Shown: positions 1-10,655, counted from the first letter of the stretch. The stretch: DNA of 64,000 nucleotides from Rhabdophis nuchalis (GCA_039707465.1 CM077658.1:10033574-10097573); one strand, 5' to 3'. Notes: generated by a model not told the origin, from the letters alone. Made by a program: numbers and translations.

Positions 1-518
1 CTTCTGTTCTTCTGCTGTAGTTTTTATCTCTTTCTCCCTCTCTCTCTGATGCACACACACTGACACACTCCTGCCTATCCACTTTAATAATAAGACTCTG
101 TTTTACATAAACATTAATGCCTACCGTTATCTAGGACTTGAGCCATATTTTTCCCCACTGCCCTAGTTGGAGGTGCCAGGGGACTAAACACTGGGAGATC
201 ATTTCTAGATGAGGTCAAGGTTTGTCACATTCTGTGGACAAATCAAGTGTGACCCAGAAACTCTCAAGCATGGAGCAGAGGTGAGAGTTGTGGTGCCATG
301 CAGCTGATACACCTTGGTTCAGAAGATTGTAAACCATCATGAGAAATAGCATCCCTAAATCAAGTAGGGTAACCCAGTCCTTCATGTGCGCTACAACCTT
401 TATTTAATGCATTTCTTTGTCTACTGTCTACACTGTGCCCTTTTTTCATTCAACCCTCAGTGTCATGAACATTTTAAGAAAAAATTAAATATATGTTTGA
501 TTGATACATTTTAAAAAA
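1..518. other. Intergenic sequence, no gene seen
   Basis: No coding frame or recognisable repeat was seen here apart from short CT- and CA-rich runs near the left edge. By its position relative to the WWOX terminal exon this is intergenic DNA downstream of WWOX. Confidence 0.5.
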
Positions 519-985
519 TACAATACAATACAATACAATAGCAGAGTTGGAAGGGACCTTGTAGGTCTTCTAGTCCAACTCCCTGCGTGGGCAGGAACCT
601 TATACCATTTCAGACAAATGCCTATCCAACATCTTCTTGAAGACTTGCAGTGTTGGGGCATTCACAACTTCTGGAGGCAACTTCTGTTCCAGAGGTTAAT
701 TGTTCTAACTGTCAGGAAATGTCTCCTTAGTTCTAAGTTGCTTCTCTCCTTGATTAGCTTCCACCCATTGCTTCTTGTCCTGCCCCCAGGTGCCTTGGAG
801 AACAGTTTGACTCCCTCTTCTTTGTGGCACCCTCTGAGATATCGGAAGACTGCTATCATGTCTCCCCTGGTCCTTTTCTTCATCAAACTAGACATACCCA
901 GTTCCTGCAACCGTTCTTCATATGTTTTAGCCTCCATTCCCCTAATCATCTTGGTTGCTCTTCTCTGCACTCTTTCCAGAATAAA
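519..985 (-). mobile_element. CR1 LINE, 3' end with RT C-terminus
   Basis: Read on the minus strand this encodes the end of a CR1 reverse transcriptase, including ERVQRRATKMIRG, the YEERLQELGMSSL block and the RTRGDMIAVFRYLRG block. The 3' UTR and an (ATACA)n tail follow, at 519-541 on the plus strand. About 108 codons remain open, so the copy is fairly young. It is 5' truncated, as is usual for LINEs. Three other copies in the window share the same (ATACA)n tail. Confidence 0.9.
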
Positions 986-1480
986 TAGAAGAAGTTCCAT
1001 ATCTATCTGAACAGCTTGTTGTCAGGGCGCAGATGGTTTTAGATAGAAATACAACAATAATCACAATAATAATAATTGTAATAAACATATCAATATTAAT
1101 CACAGAGTAATAATGCAGTTAGTTTATCCAACTTGAAACATTTTCACGACAAAATGTTTTTAGTATAGAAAGTAACCATTATTATTGTGTTCGTTTTCTT
1201 ATAAGTGGTTTTTTCTCCAGGATGGTTGGAATGCTCAAGAGCGTCCAATTCCTTTCTGGCTAAATTTTAGCTTTGATCTTGGGAGATTACAGGATCAGGG
1301 TTAGGCTGGGAGAGACTGGTTAGCAAAGGGAAGAGAAATAAAGGGAAAGAGCTCCAAAGATTTGGAGAATCCTCACAGGCAAACAAGGCAGATGGAACGA
1401 GAAAACGCCAAGGGACTTTTTAAGACTAACAGTTGGAAAGGCACCAGTAGGCGGTCAAACAGAACTGGCTGGGGGAAAAG
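986..1480. other. Non-repetitive AT-rich spacer
   Basis: AT-rich sequence with an ATA/ATT-rich patch around 1050-1130. No gene or transposon was recognised. Confidence 0.4.
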
Positions 1481-1612
1481 AAAAGAGGAAAAGGAAGAGA
1501 ATGTGGAAAAGGAAATGAAAGGGGAAAAGAAAGAGAGTGTGGAAAAGAAAAGAAAAGAGGAAAAGGAAGGGAAAGGAGAAAGGGGAAGAAAAAAGGAAAG
1601 AAAGGAACATTC
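1481..1612. repeat. Purine-rich (GAAAAGGA-like) tract
   Basis: An almost pure G/A stretch of imperfect GGAAAAG and GAAAGGA units. Open frames across it on both strands are low-complexity artefacts, all Lys/Glu/Arg one way and Ser/Phe/Pro the other. Confidence 0.8.
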
Positions 1613-2580
1613 TGATTCGGTGAAACCCTTTTCATAACACAGCATAACACCGAGTCCTGCTATTTTACATAAAGTATCTCGAAAAAGTCCATCTGGGTTA
1701 TGAACTGAAGCAAAGCAATGGACCCTTAATGATTGCCAGAACTTCCAGAAGCCATTCCCAGGGATTGTTTTAATGGATAATAAACCATGGAGAGAAGCGG
1801 AGAGCTTGCGTTTTTCCCCCCTTGCTTTCTCATTGATTGGCTGAAGAGAAAACCATGCAGGCAATGGAGGGTTGAGCACAGATCCCCTCCTGTAAGCTAA
1901 AACAAAAAAAAAACCCTCACTCATTATAAACAGGCGGAGCCTCTGAGTTGTGTCGCTTTTCACCCAAGGCCAAAGGTTAGCCATTAAGAACGACACAATC
2001 CAAACAGGAGTCGCTCAAAGTTTCAGGAGTGGGAAGAAACTCAAATATTTGTCCTATAATTCTCAAGTTTAGTTTAGCCGGCCGTGGCAAGACAGGGGGT
2101 GGGGGAGGGCGGTTGGTTGGGGCGAGGCCTGTTGGAAATGATTAAATGGCCATGTTGAGGCTACAAATTGCTGCTCTTTGCTTTTGTGACTGGACTGGTT
2201 GCTGTTGAGTGATGTCGCCTATCATTGTGTTGTGTGCCCAGTAAAACATTTGGAGCAGTGACGGATGGACTGCAAGTCACAGCTCCTCCATCACGGCTGA
2301 AAGACCTGACGGGCTGGGAATCTGGAATGAGCACCAGAGCTCAGCTCTGTAGGACCGGGCTTCTACTGGGTGCGGAGATGCAACAGGGGCTGGGGGAAGG
2401 CACCTGGCGTACGAGATGCTGTGAAGAGCAGAGGAGCTGGCAGAAGACCCAGCGAGACAAAGTAGACGATTTCAGGGGGAAACCCCTTGAAGCTTCTAGA
2501 GCACCTGCAGATAGCTTTCCTATTCTCACTTCTGAATGTGCTTAGTAAGGTAACCAAGCTTTTTTTTTAAATCTGGCAAC
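1613..2580. other. Non-repetitive spacer
   Basis: Mixed sequence with a G-rich patch near 2090-2120. The open frames of about 100 codons have no recognisable domain and no visible splice context. No gene is called. Confidence 0.4.
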
Positions 2581-2584
2581 TAAA

Positions 2585-2790
2585 ATGGCAGAAAAGTAAA
2601 ATCTATATAAATAAAAATGTAACAAAAGTTTGTTCAAAACTGCTAATCTCCGAAACTACTGCACCGATCGCTTCCAAATTTTCACCCAACATTCCTTTCA
2701 AGTACGGCACCAATAATATATATATAGATTGTGTAGATGTCACAACTGTGCAAGGTACATGCAACGGAAATGTAAAAAAGGTAGGTAGAT
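2585..2790. repeat. Unclassified interspersed repeat fragment
   Basis: A TATATAAATAAAAATGTAA start followed by a block containing CTCCGAAACTACTGCACCGATCG. This resembles the end of a high-copy dispersed repeat, possibly Helitron-like. The class cannot be fixed by eye. Confidence 0.35.
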
Positions 2791-2877
2791 GGATACAGAG
2801 AGAGCAGTGGGCCACAGGTATTATGGCATCCTTTATGACATAAAGTACTCTGTCCATAAGATTCAAGAAGAAATACA

Positions 2878-3735
2878 GTAGGTAGGTAGGTAGGGATAGA
2901 GCAGTGCTTCTCAAATAGTGGGGCAGGCCCCCCAGGGGGGGCGCGAGGCTCCGTAAAGGGGGGCGCGTTTCACCTCGGCAGAGGTGTACTTATAACAATT
3001 TTATAGACAAATGATACTATTTACAGTTGCGCGGGGGGCGCGAAATATTTTCTTCTTCCTAGGGGGGCATGACAGAAAATAATTGAGAAGCACTGGGATA
3101 GAGAGAGGGAGAGGGAGAAATGCGTTAGGTGGGTAGATAGGGAGAGGGAGAAATACAATAGGTAGGTAGGTAGGTAGGTAGGTAGGTAGGTAGGTAGGTA
3201 GGTAGGTAGGTAGGTAGAGGGAGAAAGGGAGAAATATAGTAGGTAGGTAGGTTGGTAGGTAGGTAGGTAGAGGGAGAGAGAGGGAGAGAGAGAAATACAG
3301 TAGGTAGGTAGGTAGGCAGCTATAGGGCTAGAGAGCGGGAGAGGGAGAAATGCGGTAGGTGGGTAGATAGGTGGAGGGAGAAATACAATAGGTAGGTAGG
3401 TAGGTAGAGGGAGAAAGGGAGAAATATAGTAGGTAGGTAGGTAGGTTGGTAGGTAGGTAGGTAGGTAGAGGGAGAGAGAGGGAGAGAGAGAAATACAGTA
3501 GGTAGGTAGGTAGGTAGAGGGAGAGAGAGGGAGAGAGAGAAATACAGTAGGTAGGTAGGTAGAGGGAGAGAGAGAGAGAGAGAGAGAGAAATACAGTAGG
3601 TAGGTAGGTAGAGGGAGAGAGAGGGAGAGAGAGAAATACAGTAGGTAGGTAGGTAGAGGGAGAGAGAGGGAGAGAGAGAAATACAGTAAGTAGGTAGGTA
3701 GAGGGAGAGAGGGAGAAATACAGTAGGTTGGTTGG
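2878..3735 (+). repeat. TAGG-based minisatellite
   Basis: (TAGG)n runs alternate with GA-rich spacers. The unit, about 45-60 bp, is roughly a TAGG run, then GAGGGAGAGAGAGGGAGAGAGAG, broken up by AAATACAGTA. It is most regular at 3425-3720, where about six near-identical units follow one another. A hAT element at 2902-3095 interrupts the left part. Long Pro/Leu/Thr/Tyr open frames on the minus strand are artefacts. Confidence 0.9.
2902..3095. mobile_element. Non-autonomous hAT element (194 bp)
   Basis: The terminal inverted repeats start CAGTGCTTCTCAA and end TTGAGAAGCACTG. The element is flanked on both sides by the exact 8-bp duplication ggatagag (2894-2901 and 3096-3103). TIRs starting CAG and an 8-bp TSD define the hAT superfamily. 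No transposase is encoded. It landed inside a TAGG/GATAGA minisatellite. Confidence 0.9.
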
Positions 3736-3843
3736 GGGTTATACGGTGGTTGTGTGTATGTGTTTGTGTGTGCAGATGTAGATCTACACCCAGATTGGTT
3801 GGCCATTTAACCAGACTGGGCCAAAGCAACGCATGGCTGGGAA

Positions 3844-3845
<2 letters not shown>
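3736..3845. other. Short spacer, possible end of an unidentified retroelement
   Basis: A non-repetitive block leads directly into the tetranucleotide array, as retroelement ends often do. No family was recognised. Confidence 0.25.
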
Positions 3846-4011
<166 letters not shown>

Positions 4012-4508
4012 ATGAATTGATTTTGTACAGTAAGGGATGTCCAAGCACTTTAGATTTACAAGATTTACAAACTTTTTCGACCACGTGGGTCCATTAGAAA
4101 ATTGTGATTACACTGAAGAGGATAGTGATAATCATTGCTGGTTAGTCCATCTTGTCTAAAACCTCCAACTGTTTAATGAACAGGTTGGGTCTTAACATTG
4201 TAAACAACAAAAATCAAATGAAAAACCAAACTAAAAATGAAAAAAAAGAAGAAAGTGCTAAAATGGCTTCAAGTCTATTTTGTAGGGGGCGGGGGGCTAA
4301 TTCCACTTTTCAAAATGTTGATAATATATAAATTTCGTTGTGTTTTCCCCCCCTTTTGTGACTCTTAAGATCATATAAATGGGATGGTAATACAATGGAA
4401 GTGTCTCGGAGAAAACCATCTTGCAAATGAGCAGTAGATTTTTGGAAAACACGATACCTGGGTGCTGCCTTGACCAGGTTTTATTTTTTCTGAGAAAACA
4501 AAAAACAC
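4012..4508. other. Non-repetitive spacer
   Basis: AT-rich sequence with homopolymer runs. No gene or repeat was recognised. Confidence 0.4.
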
Positions 4509-4565
4509 AGAGAGGGAGGGAGAGAGAGAGAGGGAGAGGGAAGAGAGAGAGAGAGAGAGAGAGAA
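4509..4565 (+). repeat. (GA)n microsatellite, interrupted
   Basis: GAGAGG/GAGAGA run. Confidence 0.9.
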
Positions 4566-4976
4566 TACTATTATGTCGTCCTTTCCCCCTTCACTGTCAT
4601 TTTTCCTTCCTGTGACACCTAATATGTTACAGCTATCTTTATTTACAAGGGACAGCTGCTCCCATCCTTCCGGTTCTTATTTTTCAGAAAAACTTTCTAC
4701 TTCACCCCATTTTCCTTTCCGTGTGGGGAATGTTTATATCCTGTCGATAACTCTCTTAATTCATTTTTGATGTAGTATTTTTTTTCCTGAATCCTACCTG
4801 TGTTTGGAAGAAATTATTTATTCCATAAAAGAGAGAGCTTTGTTTAGAAACTGTGTAGGTCTCTGTGTGCAAACAAAAAAAAAAATCGTCTTATCTTGCA
4901 GGAAATTATGAAATACTAGCTTGTTTTTAGTGCTTCCTTCTTTAACCCACTAAATTACTTACTTGTTTGAGTAAGA
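4566..4976. other. Non-repetitive spacer
   Basis: No coding or repeat signal was recognised. Confidence 0.4.
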
Positions 4977-5640
4977 GTCCAGAGAAGAGCAACAAAAATG
5001 ATTAGGGGCCTGGAGGCTAAAACACATGAAGAACAGTTGCAGGAACTGTGCATGTCTAGTTTAATGGAAGGGATGCGGTGGCTCAGTGGCTAAGACGCTG
5101 AGCTTGTCAATCAAAAAGGTTGGCAGTTTGGTGGTTCGAATCCCTAGCACTGCGTAACAGAGTGAGCTCCCGTGACTTGTCCCAGCTTCTGCCAACCTAG
5201 CAGTTTGAAAGCACATAAAAAATGCAAGTAGGAAAATAGGAACCACCTTTGGTGAGAAGGTAATAGCGTTCCGTGCGCCTTCGGCATTGAGTCATGCTGG
5301 CCACATGACCACGGAGACGTCTTCGGACAGCGCTGGCTCTTCGGCTGTGAAACAGAGATGAGCACCGCCCGTAGAGTCGGGAACGACTAACACATATGTG
5401 CGAGGGGAACCTTTACTTTTTACTTTAATGGAAAAAAAAGCAGTGTTTGAGGGTCTCTCACAAGGAGGATGGGAGGTGGGGGGGCAAACTATTCTCCAGA
5501 GTACTGAAGGCAGGACAAGAAGCAATGGATGGAACTAATCAAGACGAGAACCAGAAACCAGCTTTAAATTTCTCTAAGGAGAAATTTTATGAGAGGAAGA
5601 GCAATTCATCAATAGAAACAAATGGTTGGGATAGATATGC
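4977..5640 (+). mobile_element. CR1 LINE fragment split by a SINE
   Basis: The left part (4977-5059) reads as the RT C-terminus on the plus strand: an RVQRRATKMI-like segment followed by a YEEQLQELCMSSLM-like segment. The right part (5434 to about 5640) continues the same element, with the LFSRVLKAGQEAMDG segment. The SINE at 5070-5423 sits between them. The right-hand end is degraded and its boundary is uncertain. Confidence 0.75.
5070..5423 (+). mobile_element. Sauria-type tRNA-headed SINE, full length
   Basis: A tRNA-related head carries an A-box-like GGCTCAGTGGCTAAG and a B-box-like GGTTCGAATCC. The conserved body follows, and then a tail ending GTCGGGAACGACTA, related to the Bov-B LINE 3' end that mobilises these SINEs. 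An exact 10-bp TSD, tttaatggaa, flanks it (5060-5069 and 5424-5433). The insertion is inside a CR1 copy. Confidence 0.9.
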
Positions 5641-5890
5641 ATGGCTTTCTCCAGTCATGAACAACACTAACAATTTAGTTGGTGCTCAGGTTGAGCAAGA
5701 AATAAAAAAAAAATATGTTGGTATCTTTTATATTAGCCATCTGAATTTTCTGTGGTCTTATGAGTTAATGAAGGATACAGAACCATCTCCCTGAACTTGC
5801 AAGGTATTCCTTAAAAACTTTATGGCGAAGAGTGTCAGCCGATGCTTTTAAGGAAACGAAAAAGAGAGAATGCTAGAAGAGAACATTTGT
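5641..5890. other. Spacer, no recognised content
   Basis: Nothing supported. Confidence 0.3.
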
Positions 5891-5894
5891 GACT

Positions 5895-6105
5895 TTTATT
5901 GAACCGTGGGCTCCTTGGCGCTTCCTGAACTTGGTGGTTTTCTGGCAGACGTTTCATCACCCAGGTACATAACATCATCAGTGTCATCCTCATCGGTGTC
6001 CTCAAACTATGCAACATCAGCACTGACAAATGTTCTCTGGTTTGGCAATAAAAATAAAATGCCTGCAAGAAAACCACCAAGCTCAGAGGACCCCAGATGT
6101 TAGAA
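5895..6105 (-). mobile_element. Penelope-like element end fragments
   Basis: Read on the minus strand, CTGATGA (5975-5981) is followed after a short hairpin-sized interval by GAAAC (5951-5955) and GTCTGCCAGAAAACCACCAAG, a terminal motif of vertebrate Penelope-like elements. A similar AGAAAACCACCAAGCTCAG motif lies on the plus strand at about 6067-6090. Two ends thus face each other in inverted orientation. No RT or GIY-YIG domain remains. Confidence 0.55.
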
Positions 6106-6177
6106 AGTCAGGGAAGAAAGGAAGTTGGGAATGAAAAGATATTTGATCCATTGTATGCCCTCTCCAACTTATTAGTC

Positions 6178-6312
6178 CAGGGGTCTGCAAAGTTGACTCT
6201 TTGAAGACCGGTGGACTTCAACTCCCAGAATTCCCCAGCCAGCTATGCTGGCTGGGGAATTCTGGGAGTTGAAGTCCACCGGTCTTCAAAGAGCCAACTT
6301 CGCAGACCCCTG
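6178..6312. mobile_element. hAT foldback MITE, 135 bp
   Basis: An almost perfect palindrome: two 66-bp arms with two mismatches and a 3-bp centre. Ends are CAGGGGTCTGC and GCAGACCCCTG. The flanking octamers are tattagtc and gattagtc (7 of 8 match), consistent with a hAT TSD. A second copy of exactly the same length lies at 7289-7423. Confidence 0.9.
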
Positions 6313-7207
6313 GATTAGTCCATTAAACAAATGTGGCTGGGGGGGATTTTGCATGCATGTTTTATAAAGGGCCTATTTCTCCTTACCTGTATTGTTCTGG
6401 ACTTGAACTTCGAAATTAGTCAGACTTTGCTTTGCAGGCTAGCTCCCTGCTTTATTTAAATAGCAATTACTTTGGGGGTTAGCTCAAGACTTAAAGCTTG
6501 AGATTTACAACTCTCCCAGTTTAGTTTTGAGTACTTCTTCTCTTCCCTTCCTCGAGAAGATCATCACTCTTGCTGGGAAACACTCACCTCTATTGATGGA
6601 GGCAGGTTTCCCCAGCTGGATGACACGTTTCCCCACAAAAGGGACTTATATAGTAAGGTTGGCTATGTGATTTCTCTAAAGTTCCTAACCACAAGAGTGT
6701 ATTTTTAGACTCAGGCAGAAAATTTCCTTTACCCCGAGCCGCGGAACCAGGGGTGGTGTTCCTGCCAGCTCTAACCTCTTCTATAGAAGAGGTTCTACAA
6801 ATCGACGGGGCCGTTTAGAACCGGTTCCAGCTCCCTCCCTCCGCCCGTCCACCCATCATCAAGAGGAAGAGAGAGAGGAGGAATTCTGGGAGTTGAAGTC
6901 CATGAGTCTTAAAGCTGTCAAGTTGCAAACACTTCCACGGAGTTGGCTTGCCTATAGGAAACGGGTTCTTAAGGAGTTGCAAACATTGCGATTACTGCTA
7001 CAATTACAGTAACTTGAAAGTATCGAAAAGTTTTCCCTATTTACAGTATTTATTGCGAGCATTCAAGAAAGTCAGTCTGTAAAATAGGGCAGAACTGCCA
7101 CTGGGGGTGAAGAAATGGTAGCTTTTCAGCTGATTCCAAAGCCAAGTGGCTTTAGCACAAAAATAAAGAGGTTTAACTCTTCTGATGTGCCTGGGTTTTG
7201 CTTTCTG
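6313..7207. other. Spacer with remnants of hAT-like repeats
   Basis: Mostly non-repetitive. At about 6752-6925 there are remnants of the AACCGGTT-containing hAT family (start CAGGGGTGGTGTTC) and half of a foldback (GAATTCTGGGAGTTGAAGTCC). No gene was seen. Confidence 0.45.
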
Positions 7208-7950
7208 AAATAGAGTAGAATAACAGAGTTGGAAGGGACCTTGGAGATCTTCTAGTCCAACCCCCTGCTTAGGCAGGAAACCCTACACCAGGGGTCTGCA
7301 AAGTCGGCTCTTTTAAGATGGGTGGACTTCAACTCCCAGAATTCCCCAGCCAGCTATGCTGGCTGGGGAACTCTGGGAGTTGAAGTCCACCCGTCTTAAA
7401 AGAGCCGACTTTGCAGACCCCTGCCCTACACCACTTCAGACAAATGATTATCCAACATATTCTTTAAAACTTCCAGCGTTGGATCATTCACAACTTCTGG
7501 AGGCAAGTTGTTCCACTGATTAATTGTTCTCACTGTCAAATAAATTTCTCCTTAGTTCTAAGTTGCTTCTCTTCTTGATTAGTTCTCACTTATTGCTTCT
7601 TGTCCTGCCCTCAGATGCCTTGGAGAAGAGCTTGACTCCCTCTTCTTTGTGGCCTCCCCTGAGATCTTGGACCACTGCTATCATGTCATCCCTAGTCCTT
7701 CTTTTCACTAAACTAGACATATCCAGTCCCTGCAACCGTTCTTCATATGTTTATGAACATATGAAGCCTCCAGTCGCCTAATCATCTTTGTTGCTCTTCT
7801 CTGCACTCTTTCTGGAGTCTCCACATCTTTTTTACATCGTGGTGACCAAAACTGGATGCCGTATTCCAAGTGTGGCCTTACCAAGGCATTATAAAGTGAT
7901 ATTAACACTTCATGTGATCTTGATTCTATCCCTCTGTTAACGCAACCTAA
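7208..7950 (-). mobile_element. CR1 LINE 3' end with nested MITE
   Basis: On the minus strand this gives the RT C-terminus (PHLEYGIQFWSP and ERVQRRATKMIRRLE segments) followed by the 3' UTR, which ends near GGTCCCTTCCAACTCTG. It extends further 5' than the other copies. A 135-bp foldback hAT sits in its 3' UTR. Frameshifts and a stop show that it is inactive. Confidence 0.85.
7289..7423. mobile_element. hAT foldback MITE inside CR1
   Basis: Two 66-bp arms with two mismatches, ends CAGGGGTCTGC and GCAGACCCCTG, and an exact 8-bp TSD ccctacac (7281-7288 and 7424-7431). The TSD is CR1 sequence, so the MITE arrived after the CR1. Confidence 0.95.
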
Positions 7951-8565
7951 AACTGTGTAAAATGAAGAACTTGGGCTGAAAGGTTAGAAAAACAGGCCTA
8001 TCTTTTGAGAAGAAGCCCAAATCTCTTTTTAAAAAAATGAACTTGGTGCCATGTTGTTTCTATGAGTGACAGAAGCTTTTATTCATGTTTACACAAGAGG
8101 AAGTAGAATTGGCTGGGGCAGCCCCTATGCAAAGCACTTAGCCATATTTAAAGATGCTGAGCGAAAACTAGAAAGAAAACGAGTCATTTTGCCTTGTTTC
8201 AGAGAACTTTGATCTGTTTTCTTTTCTTTCTCACTAAGGTCACAAAAAACTTTTAACCTCCATTGCCAATCTCGTTCCCAGGTGCTATAAAAAGATTTAG
8301 GGTTTATTTTCTGAAAATTTCAGACTGTTCAAATATGGAGCACTCGGATTTCTTAGGACTTGGGAACTCATATTTGTTAAAGTATCTTACAGTCTACTAC
8401 TTCCTATAACCAGATCCATTGTAATCTGCTGTTTCTTGTCATATGATCCCTGGAATTCAGGATTTAATAAGAAACGAGCATTGTTGATTGAGAATTGATA
8501 AGTTGGAAAACATATGAAACATATATGAAAATGTATGAAACATGTTTTCATATATATTTATATAA
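7951..8565. other. Spacer, no recognised content
   Basis: Non-repetitive AT-rich DNA. Confidence 0.35.
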
Positions 8566-8960
8566 ATCAAACATATGAAGAATGGTTGCAGGAATTGGGT
8601 ACTTTTAGTCTAGTGAAAAGGAGGATTAAGGAAAAAAAAAGAGTGCAGAGAAGAGCAACCAAGATGATTAGGGAACTGGAGACTAAAACATATGAAGAAC
8701 GGTTGCAGGAACTGGATATGTCTAGTTTAATGAAAAGAAGGACCAGGGGAGACAGGATAGCAGTCTCCCAATATCTCAGGGGTTGCCACAAAGAACAGGG
8801 AGTCAAACTATTCTCCAAAGAAGCAACGGGTGGACACTAATCAAGGAGAGAACTTAGAACTAAGGAGAAATTTCCTGACAGTGAGAACAGTTAATCAGTG
8901 GAACAACTTGCCTCCAGAGGCTGTAAATGCCCCAACACTGGAAGGTTTTTAAGAAGATGT
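8566..8960 (+). mobile_element. CR1 LINE fragment with internal duplication
   Basis: The plus strand encodes the RT C-terminus (RVQRRATKMIRELE, then YEERLQELDMSSLMKR and TRGDRIAVSQYLRG) and part of the 3' UTR. The stretch at about 8570-8631 repeats the TYEEWLQELG segment that recurs at 8688 onward, so two partial copies of the same RT segment lie in tandem. Confidence 0.85.
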
Positions 8961-9698
8961 TGGTTACTCAGCTTACTTTAGCAGAGTAATTTCAGTGTCT
9001 TTTGGAAGCTGCTGAAACTGGTAGCCAAATATGAACCTTCCTGATCAACACAATTATACAAGTATGAATGCATATATGCATCGTATTTGTAAAAATAATA
9101 ACTTTTACATCAGAGAATTTTGACATTAATCTAGGAACTGGGCTATTCTATTAGAACTGTCATATTTGGTCTCTTGATTATTTTTCACCATCTACCCAAG
9201 AAACCCCTTCTGTACATTTTTATTTCAAAAATAAAACAGTACCACACAATACAGTTGATGCTGTTGTGTGTAGAATGGTGACAAGATTTCTCCTTGGCAG
9301 CATTTTATTGGGATACGGATAGGCTTCTGCTTATCAAAACCTACAGATCGGTTTTCCTTCCTAAATCATAAATTATCTCAACTCTTCTCCCGAGTAGGAG
9401 AACAGCTATTGATTTGCAGGGAGGTGATATGCAGACTATTTAAATGTAATCAATCAGAGGATCTGTTAAAAAGATGGATTATTAGAATCATAGAATTAAT
9501 CAAGGGCAAACTTTGTAATCATTTACTGTAATACCATCCCATGCTCTAATTGTTTAGTGTAAGATTATAATACCATCACAGCTATGCTTCAGTGTGGCTC
9601 TTTCCCCTGCATTCGGCAAACCTGCTTGGCACTTATCAAAATTTAGGGTAGAAATGGAGTGCACTGCCTTAAGCAGCAGGTTGAAGCAGATAGAAAGG
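8961..9698. other. Repeat-free island (candidate conserved non-coding DNA)
   Basis: About 9160-9640 has no simple repeat or recognisable transposon and is rich in homeodomain- and octamer-like words such as TTTAAATGTAATCAATCA and TAATCATTTACTGTAATA. It has no coding frame. It may be a regulatory element of the WWOX-MAF interval; only alignment can tell. Confidence 0.3.
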
Positions 9699-9745
9699 AT
9701 TGAACTCTATGAGATAATGGAAGGGATTATCTCATAGAGTTCAAT
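9699..9745. repeat. Perfect 20-bp inverted repeat, 7-nt loop
   Basis: The arms at 9699-9718 and 9726-9745 are exact reverse complements (ATTGAACTCTATGAGATAAT). They abut the 5' end of an L2 copy. Confidence 0.9.
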
Positions 9746-9746
9746 A

Positions 9747-10142
9747 CAGGGCACCATATCTCCTCAGGGTGCCGTCAGCCGGTCAATGCCGGCTGGCGAC
9801 TCCCAGGGGAAGGGCCTTCTCTGTGGCGGGCCCGGCCCTCTGGAACGACCTGCCCCCCCCCCCCGATATCCATACCATCACGGACCTACGCCTATTCCGT
9901 CGGATGTTAAAAGCACATTTCTTTCTTCTAGCCGGCCTGACATAGACTAAGGGTATAATTTTAAATTTTGATATTTACCGGTTTTAACTTTTATATTATC
10001 TAAATTTTTAGCACAGATCTAATAATTTAATTGCCTTTTATATTTTGTATATGTTGTTGGGTTTTTATCTTTCTGTGCACCGCCCTGAGTCCCCCCCAGG
10101 GAAAATAGGGCAGTATATAAATCGAATAAAATGAAATGAAAT
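9747..10142 (+). mobile_element. L2-type LINE 3' end
   Basis: The last coding part (GRAFSVAGPALWNDLP-like) and the L2 3' UTR (CTGTGCACCGCCCTGAGTCC, then TATATAAATCG) end in an (ATGAA)n-like tail. The RT portion is lost by 5' truncation. A C homopolymer interrupts the coding remnant. Confidence 0.8.
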
Positions 10143-10289
10143 GTTAATGCAGTGACCCAATTCATGCAAGGTATTGTGGGAATGGCTGGGGCAACAGACC
10201 TCAACCCAGAAACTGGCCCATTCCAAATTGGTTTGGCATATTGGATGAATTTAGTCTTCATTTTTGAAGGGTAGGTTTGAAGGGCACCC
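10143..10289. other. Short spacer
   Basis: No recognised content. Confidence 0.3.
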
Positions 10290-10299
10290 CCAACCAGCA

Positions 10300-10645
10300 C
10301 AGATAAAGGTAAAGCTTCCCCTCGCATATATATGCTAGTCATCCTGACTCTAGGGGGCGGTGCTCATCTCCGTTTCAAAGCCGAAGAGCCAGTGCTGTCC
10401 GAAGATGTCTCTGTGGTCATGTGACTAAACACCGAAGGTGCACGGAACGCTGTTCCCTTCCCACCAAAGGTGGTTTCTATTTTTCTTCTTGCATTTTTAC
10501 ATGCCTTCAATCTGCTAGGTTGGCAGAAACTGGGACAAGTAATGGAAGCTCACTCCATTATGCGGCGCTAGGGGTTCAAACCGCCAAATTGCCAACCTTC
10601 TGATCAACAAGATCAGTGTCTTAGCCACTGAGCCACCGTGTCCCT
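10300..10645 (-). mobile_element. Sauria-type SINE, full length
   Basis: Reverse-oriented copy with its tRNA-like head at the right end and Bov-B-like tail at the left. Exact 10-bp TSD ccaaccagca (10290-10299 and 10646-10655). Confidence 0.9.
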
Positions 10646-10655
10646 CCAACCAGCA

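Noticed and set aside
1362..1996. Opposing open frames of 91 and 207 codons
   Set aside because: Driven by the purine tract; no domain and no splice context.
2225..2545. 106-codon plus-strand frame
   Set aside because: No recognisable motif; overlapping frames on the other strand are equally long.
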